From Leptodontidium sp. MPI-SDFR-AT-0119 (taxonomy: Eukaryota; Ascomycota; Leotiomycetes; Helotiales; Leptodontidiaceae): 64,000 nt of DNA. Positions 57,651 to 64,000 of the stretch are shown here, in pieces. The position numbers were made by a program, and so were the translations under genes. The notes beneath the pieces were generated by a model. The model was not told where the DNA came from and searched no databases. It saw nothing but the letters and a program-made list of their open reading frames with translations. Each line of letters begins with the position of its first letter. Position 1 is the stretch's first letter. The stretch is from contig JAHLEZ010000015.1 in assembly GCA_020726505.1 (NCBI GenBank), positions 2,108,001 to 2,172,000 of the forward strand, written 5' to 3'.

Positions 57651-60600
57651 TTTATCGTAGCTAAGGGCTATTATCGCCGAGTTCCTTGAGTTTATAATAA
57701 CCTTTATTAGTATAAGTTTTAGCGATCTTATAAAGACTTAGCTACTTAAAGTTAAGTGCTTAGTTTAAGGATATATTATTCTCTCGTATTAAGTCCTAGC
57801 AAAGGACTAAGTTTTTCTTTTTAAATAGTCTTTTTCGTATATCGTGTTTAAGATTAAAGGCTTCCTTACCTTCTTAACGACGCCGAGTCTTTCTAAAAAT
57901 AGCCTCATCAATATGTTCTTATCTTATCTAAAACTATATAGCCTTAAGCTATAATAACTTCAATTAGTTACGAACCTCCTTAGTGAATAACGTTCTTTAT
58001 ATTAAGTTTCTTGTCTCAATAAGTAAGATCGCTTCCCTGTCGTACACTATATAAAATAATATATAACTAGTTAAACTATACACAGTAGTTTTATTAGTAA
58101 ATAATACTACGGAAAAGTTATTAGTCTAACGTCCTTTCATTTTTAATAAAGCGTTCTTAATAAGTTTATAGCCTCGTTCGATTATTCCGTTAACTTTAGT
58201 ATTATATACTAAGATCTTAATTTGCTTAACCTTTATTTTATTAAGTAGTTTTAGCACTTCCCTTATATTCTTAGCTCCTTTATTTATAACAAGTCTTTAA
58301 AATAACCTATAACGGCAAATAATATCTTCTTAAATAAAAGTAATAATATATTTAGCCTCTCTAATAAAGAGAGCTTTAGCTTTAGCCTATTTACTTATAT
58401 CGTTTCTTACAATAATAAGGTAACCTTTTCCCCTATATAGTAACATATAAATAATATCTAATGCCCACTTTTCCATAAGTTTATTTAATACTATAAGGTA
58501 AAGAGGCTCCTTAAGACGCTTCGTTAATCAGAGTTAATAATTCTTATATATTCAGACGTATTTTATATAGTTAATAAATAGTCCCTTTTAAAAGTACTAC
58601 GTGGCGATACGGTAGTAAGTGCTTTCTTTCCCTTTATGATTAAAATTATTATAGTAGCTTCGAAGTATAATTTTCTTCTCTTTATTAGTATTAATAATAA
58701 GCTTAATAATAGAACCTTTTATAAAGAGCCTCCAAATCCGGCGACTATATATATTATAATTTAAGGCTTCTCGTTTAAAAACACGGAACTACTTTTTAGT
58801 TATATTTTTAAGAGTCTTAAGTGTCGTTAAGTATCAAGCAATTTGTTAGTATTTTTCGCTATATTTATTAGTTAAGATAAGTAACTTTTCTTCGTTAAAG
58901 CTTAAACCATTAAAGGAGTTAAGTTCCCTTTTATCTCTTAAGTATTACACTTTTACTTTTATATTTAATAAGATATCGTTTCGTTTACGTAATTTAAGGT
59001 CTATTATTACTTCTTTAGATTTTAAATTAGTAAGTTCTTTGGCGTTAGATACTTTTATAAGGCAGATCTTATAAGCTCTTAACTCGGAAAGTATTTAATC
59101 CTCGTTTATATTACTCTCTTCTAGCGTGTCGTTAGTATACCTTAACCTCCTAGAGAGTTAATCGGCAACGACGTATATTAAGCCTTTAATATGCCAAACT
59201 TCGAAATTAAACAGGCGTATTTAAGTAAGCTATTTAATAAGTAAGGCGCTAAGATAATCGTGGGCGGCTTTATTTAATTAAGTAACTAAGGTACTAGCGT
59301 TTATTTTAATAATAAAGTACACGCTAACGAGCCAAATCTTAAGCTTCTTTAAAATATAAAATATACCTTTATATTCTCGCTTAGTGGCATTATACTTAGC
59401 TTTAGTCTTACTTTAAAAACCACTCTCGTATCTCGCAGGTCGTATTTTATTCGTTAAAGGGTCTCTTTAGCCAAGGAAACCTCCTTAACCTATACTACTT
59501 AAGTTAATACTAATAACTATTTCTTTAATACCCTCGTTATAATCGATCTGATATAAAACTAAAAATAAGTATAACGTATCTTTAAGAGTTTATATTACTT
59601 TATCGTGAATCTTTAAGTCTTAGAAGAATTTGACTCCTTTTTTAAATAATACGTATAATAGCTTAGCGATTAGTTAAAAGTTTTTAATTCAAATTCGAAA
59701 GTAAATAATAAGGCCTAAGAATATCTTGACTTTTATTAGGTTACTTAGTAAGTTTTAGTTCTTAATCTTAACTAAGTATCTTACTAAAGGTTTTCTCCCC
59801 TTAGAGTTATAAGCGTATCTTATAATATCTATATTATTTAAACAAAACTAAGACTTTAGTTTAATAGTAACGCTTATTTTCTTTAAACGTTTTAGCGTCT
59901 TATTAAGGTTCTAAATGTGCTTTAAAATAAATCTTCGGATTCCGGGACGAGCTTCTTCTTAGTTATAATCTGTGTATAGTTCTTTAACCCTTATATTATT
60001 TAAGAATAGTATAGTTACGCTAGGAATTAATAACTTTAGTATATAAGTAATCGTTTTAATAAACTAAGTAATAAAGTTTATAATACCTTAAGGGAGAGTT
60101 ATATTCTTAACTAAGCCTACGTTCAGAATATAAAAGGCAATTATATCTCGGCTAAACTTATAGAAAATTTGTTAATTATAACCGGAGTATAAGTTAACGA
60201 GGCTAGCGACGTAATAACCGGCGAATTCTTTAGAGAACTCATTTATTAAAGGTAAAAGATTAATATCCTTTCGTGTAATAGTATTTAATATAATAACTAA
60301 GTTAATAAGTTTATATTTTCTAGATTTCTTCTTTTTTATTAAAAACTAAGTATTTTAGTATAAGCCTTTAGAAAGCTTAAGAACACCCTTATTAAGACGC
60401 TCTTATACTATCTTCGTAACTTCCGGGACTAAAGCTCGTAATAATAGAAAGTTAGGGGCTTACTAAGCTTTGTGCTTAATAGTCTTAATAACGACTAAGG
60501 GAGAGACAATTTCGTGGAATTTATTATATTTAGCCTAGTTAAACATTATAGTTTCTTCTTTATTAATTATTATTTTATTAAAGAGAGCTCTCTCTTTAAG

Positions 60601-63600
60601 TTATAATAGCCTCCTGACGTCAAGTTTAGTTAGTCTTTTTAACGTAAGTCGGGAGTTACGAGGTATATTAATAAAGCGTGATAATAATAAATCTTAATAT
60701 TTCCCTAATTATTCTTACTTAATTTCTTTATCTTTTAATCTCTTATATTAATTATCTCTCTTTCCCGGGGAGTCGCCTATAAAGTCGGCTTTATTAATTA
60801 ACTGGAATTTCTTAGCTTTCGATTTGTACATAGTATTAATCTAAGTAGTAGTATTCTAAGTACTCTAAAAGAGGTTCTTAATTAGGAGATCGTTATAATT
60901 CTTTGTCTATTCGAAGGTAAGCGTGACTTTAGTTAAAGAACTAGCTTTAAAAGCTTTAAAAAGAATAGTTTCGTAATTGACTTCTTCTTCGGGAATATAT
61001 TTAAGATTGTTTTTTATTAAAAATTATTAAGTACTAATTTCGAGATACAAAACTCTCTTTTTAAGTACTTAATAAGAATAATATCGCTTTTATTATTATT
61101 ACTTAATATTACTTTGTCCCCCTTTTTATAAAGCTTACCCCTAAGCTTTAATAGCTAAAGGTTATATTATAAGGGGTTAATTAAGTATTCTAAGGCATTA
61201 ATAATAGCGCTTAATATATAATTAGTTACTTTTTTCTCGAGAAGTTTTCTTTTTCGTAATTATCTTTAGAATCCGTTTATTTTAAAAAGATTATACTTAT
61301 TCCGTTTTTTTTAATTGTCTTTAAAGCTATAGTTTGGCTTTTAATAATAAGGAGCTCCAGGAGAGTAGCTACTTTAAGTATTATGTAACTAACTTTAACT
61401 CCTGTGTTAAGGGTAACTTTAATATTAATAACCTTAGTTCGGCTAGGCATAATAATAATAACCTTTAGTACTAACGAGAAGTATAAGTTTCCTATCTCAG
61501 TTGTTATCTTTAGTAAGGCTACTTTAGTATATAGTAGTTCTTAAGCGCGAGTACGTTTCGTCGGAAGGTTCCTAAAGATACACTTACTAAGTAATATTAT
61601 AGTTCTAAGTAATATTATAAAGATCGGACTAAAGACTAAGATAGCGCTAACTATAAGTTATAATATTAAGTTATTAATAAGAGCTTTTTATTATACGAAT
61701 AATTAAAGTCGCTAGCGTTTTTATTATGTTTTAAACTTTATTACTAATAAATTTCTTAGGATAAAGCTATAAGTTATAATGCGCTTTTCTTAATACTTAT
61801 ACTTTAGCTTAAGGCCTTCCCGTTTAATTTCCTTAAGTCGTCATTTATAATTCGCAGTTATAAAAACATTAGTAATATAAAGGTTTAGAAGAGTATATAA
61901 AGTATCGTAAAGTAGTTTTTAATATATAATAATATCTTCCTTAGTTATTAACCTTAGTTCTTCGAACTCTAAAGTACTAATATTAGCGATTAATTCCTTA
62001 TATATATATTAATTAATCGTTCTAGTAAAAAAACGAGATACTCTAAGCGAGTTTATAAGAACTATAATTTCTCTTAGCGTGAGGTTTCTAAGAAGCTCCT
62101 TTTATACGAGTAATTTATCTAAAATATTATTAAGCTTATAACTATTCTAAGTTAACGCCTTTTACACGCAAGGACTTCGAGATAACACTGTACGGGATAT
62201 AGGTCTAAGGATAGCCGATAGTATTACTAATGCCTTAGACTTTAAAGCTCTTTTTTTTATTATATTACTAATAAGTGATATTTTAGAAGATGTTTTTAAT
62301 ATTGTAGTAGATGTCGTTTTTGTACTTAAGTTAGAGACTTTAAACTTATTACGGGCTAAAATTTATTGCAGTGTTATTTTAGTTTCCGCTAGACTATTAA
62401 CGTTTATAGTAGTAGCGAACTTGACTAGTTCTTTAATATCGCGGGGTGCCTTTAGTTTATTATAAGACTTAATTTTTTCTTAAAGCTTGTCCGAAGTCTT
62501 GTACGGCTCTTATCTAAGTACTCCCTTTTACTACTTAATCTCGACCGGAGCTACTATAACTTTAGAATTAGTATTATTAGTATTATACGTTAGTAAATTT
62601 TAGATCTATATTAATTAGTATTTAGTGTAGTCCTATTAACTAATAATATCCGAGTTAAGGTTTCCCGTAGGCTTTTCGATAAGCTTAATATAACTTATAA
62701 CAGGAACAGTCGAAGATTGTGTTTCTTTATTACCCTTCTCCTTAGTAAGCGTAGCTTCTTTTCTTATATTAAGGAGTTCTTTAATTACTTTAGCTTAACG
62801 TTTAGGGTTAAGGTCATATAAGGTGTTTAAGACCCGCGTTAAAATATAATGTTTTCTAAACTTTCCGTCCGAGGGAAACTAGACAGGGTATAACTTCTTC
62901 CCCTCTTACTATAGGCTAATATAAATATAGTTAGTATCGTCGGCTTCGTGGATAATACTAAGACTAATTTATTTCTTGTAGTTATAATATTAGTTTATAT
63001 AACTATAATACTCCTGAGGTCTTATACCTAGCTAGTGTTAATTCATACACTAACGATAACTATAGTTATCCTTGGTGCGCTTGTTATACCCTAAAGAACT
63101 CAAATTTATTATACTATAGTCGACGGTAACTTACTCTTAGGCCTCTTTAAAAAATATAAATATATTAACTTTAGTAGTAAAGTTAGTATTAAAGGCTTTT
63201 TAAACTACTACTTCGAGAATCCTTATGTGTTTTAATCCTTTAATAATAAAATCTAAATCTCTTGTGTTAATCTTACTTAGGTTTCTAGTAACTTTCTTTA
63301 AGGTAAAAAGGAAATTAAGTGTAAATAACTCCTTGTCTTATTACTTTAGTACTCTAGAAATCTCGTCTCGTGCGAAGTTGTCCTTGTAATTAATAAAGTT
63401 AAACTAGTGCCGGGGTGTTAGTTTATTATTACGAGGCGGAATAATATAAGTCGTTAGTTAAGGTATAAAGTGCTTAGTGAATAAGTTAGTATTATTAGTA
63501 TTACTCTATGCTCGGTTAGTAATACTTTACTTTTTAGTAATAGCGCTTAATTCCCTCTTAGAGTTAAAGTAGGCCTTTATAATAAAGTAGACCTTTTCGA

Positions 63601-64000
63601 ATGGGTTTATGTTATTAATATTTAGGGTTTTATTATTCTTAAAAGTAATTCGTATAACTTTAGTTCGTAAATTCTAAGAAAAAGAAAAAATAAATCTCAT
63701 AAAGGCTTACTTATTAATAAGGTTACTATAGTTAATATAATTAATAGTAACTTTTCTAAATACTCGAAGAAAGTCGCGACACTATTTAAGAGTAAGCTCG
63801 CTGTCCCCTGTAAGAGTCTTAAAGTCATACTTAAGTTGGTTAAAATAACTATTAGTATGTAAGCGACGCTTCGTATTATCACGCTAATACTTCTAGATTA
63901 TAGTATTCTTAAAGCTAATATAACTACTCTCTTTAAAGCCTAAAAGCTTCTAAATAATTTATATATAAGCTCAAGTAGCGTACTTAGTAACCTATTCTTT
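57650..64000 (-). mobile_element. Second Ty3/gypsy body, minus strand, RIP-mutated, running off the window
   Basis: Minus-strand reading gives reverse transcriptase at about 59850-60300 (LLPLINEFSKEFAGYYVASL, then LVNLYSGYN, the catalytic box LFLNNIRVKELYTDYN at about 59990-60040, PGIRRFILKHI). The FLDD box thus reads FLNN. RNase H lies at about 59250-59560 (DPLTNKIRPARYESGF, then TKAKYNATKREYKGIFYILK and STLVT). The region right of 60500 should be protease and gag, and the region left of 59200 integrase, but both are hard to read. Short open frames such as 63697-63882 are chance frames. This family's RT differs from the plus-strand element, so it is a different gypsy lineage. The left boundary is approximate. 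Confidence 0.65.

Overview
The window looks like nuclear DNA of a filamentous ascomycete (Pezizomycotina; I cannot fix the class by eye). The genes carry short introns of about 48-165 nt with GT...AG ends and CTAAC-type branch sites, and they include fungus-typical proteins (Sec9, TRPY/Yvc1, Pkr1, Dhr2-like helicase, Mtq2). The sequence splits sharply into two compartments.

Compartment 1 (about 1-18.3 kb) is gene-dense with balanced base composition. In order it holds a GTPBP1/2-type GTPase (-), Sec9 t-SNARE (+), Yvc1-type TRP channel (+), a Dhr2-like DEAH helicase (-), Mtq2 eRF1 methyltransferase (+), SmD1 (-), Pkr1 V-ATPase assembly factor (-) and a secreted GMC oxidoreductase (-). Splicing the visible introns gives clean reading frames throughout. 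These are mostly housekeeping genes of membrane traffic, ion transport, splicing, ribosome biogenesis and translation termination. GTPBP/sec9 and dhr2/mtq2 are divergent pairs.

Compartment 2 (about 18.4-64 kb) is mainly AT-rich, TpA-rich and full of stop codons at former CAA/CAG/TGG codons, the pattern left by repeat-induced point mutation (RIP). It is a graveyard of transposons: a piggyBac remnant; a Ty3/gypsy chromodomain element family (LTRs TGTTACG...CGTAACA, four copies); a second LTR family (TGTGACG...CGTCACA, three copies); a Tad/I-like LINE with RNase H; Ty1/copia fragments on both strands; a Tc1/mariner element with 44-bp TIRs and TA duplication; a pogo/Fot1-like element; an IS630/Tc1-like fragment; and two head-to-head Ty3/gypsy bodies filling 52-64 kb. 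Several are nested.

Inside compartment 2 lie islands that escaped mutation. About 39.3-45.7 kb holds a carboxymuconolactone-decarboxylase-family gene, an EthD-family gene, an indoleamine 2,3-dioxygenase and a truncated short-chain dehydrogenase. About 48.2-50.4 kb holds a small secreted cysteine-containing protein with a low-complexity linker. The islands also contain a 17-bp minisatellite built on the AGTACT palindrome, and an 85-bp tandem repeat with a foldback hairpin. A mutated inverted copy of the 85-bp unit lies on the far side of the dioxygenase gene.

I see no CRISPR array, rRNA or convincing tRNA. Transposon limits are approximate unless LTR or TIR ends and target duplications are stated; they rest on reading decayed protein similarity by eye.
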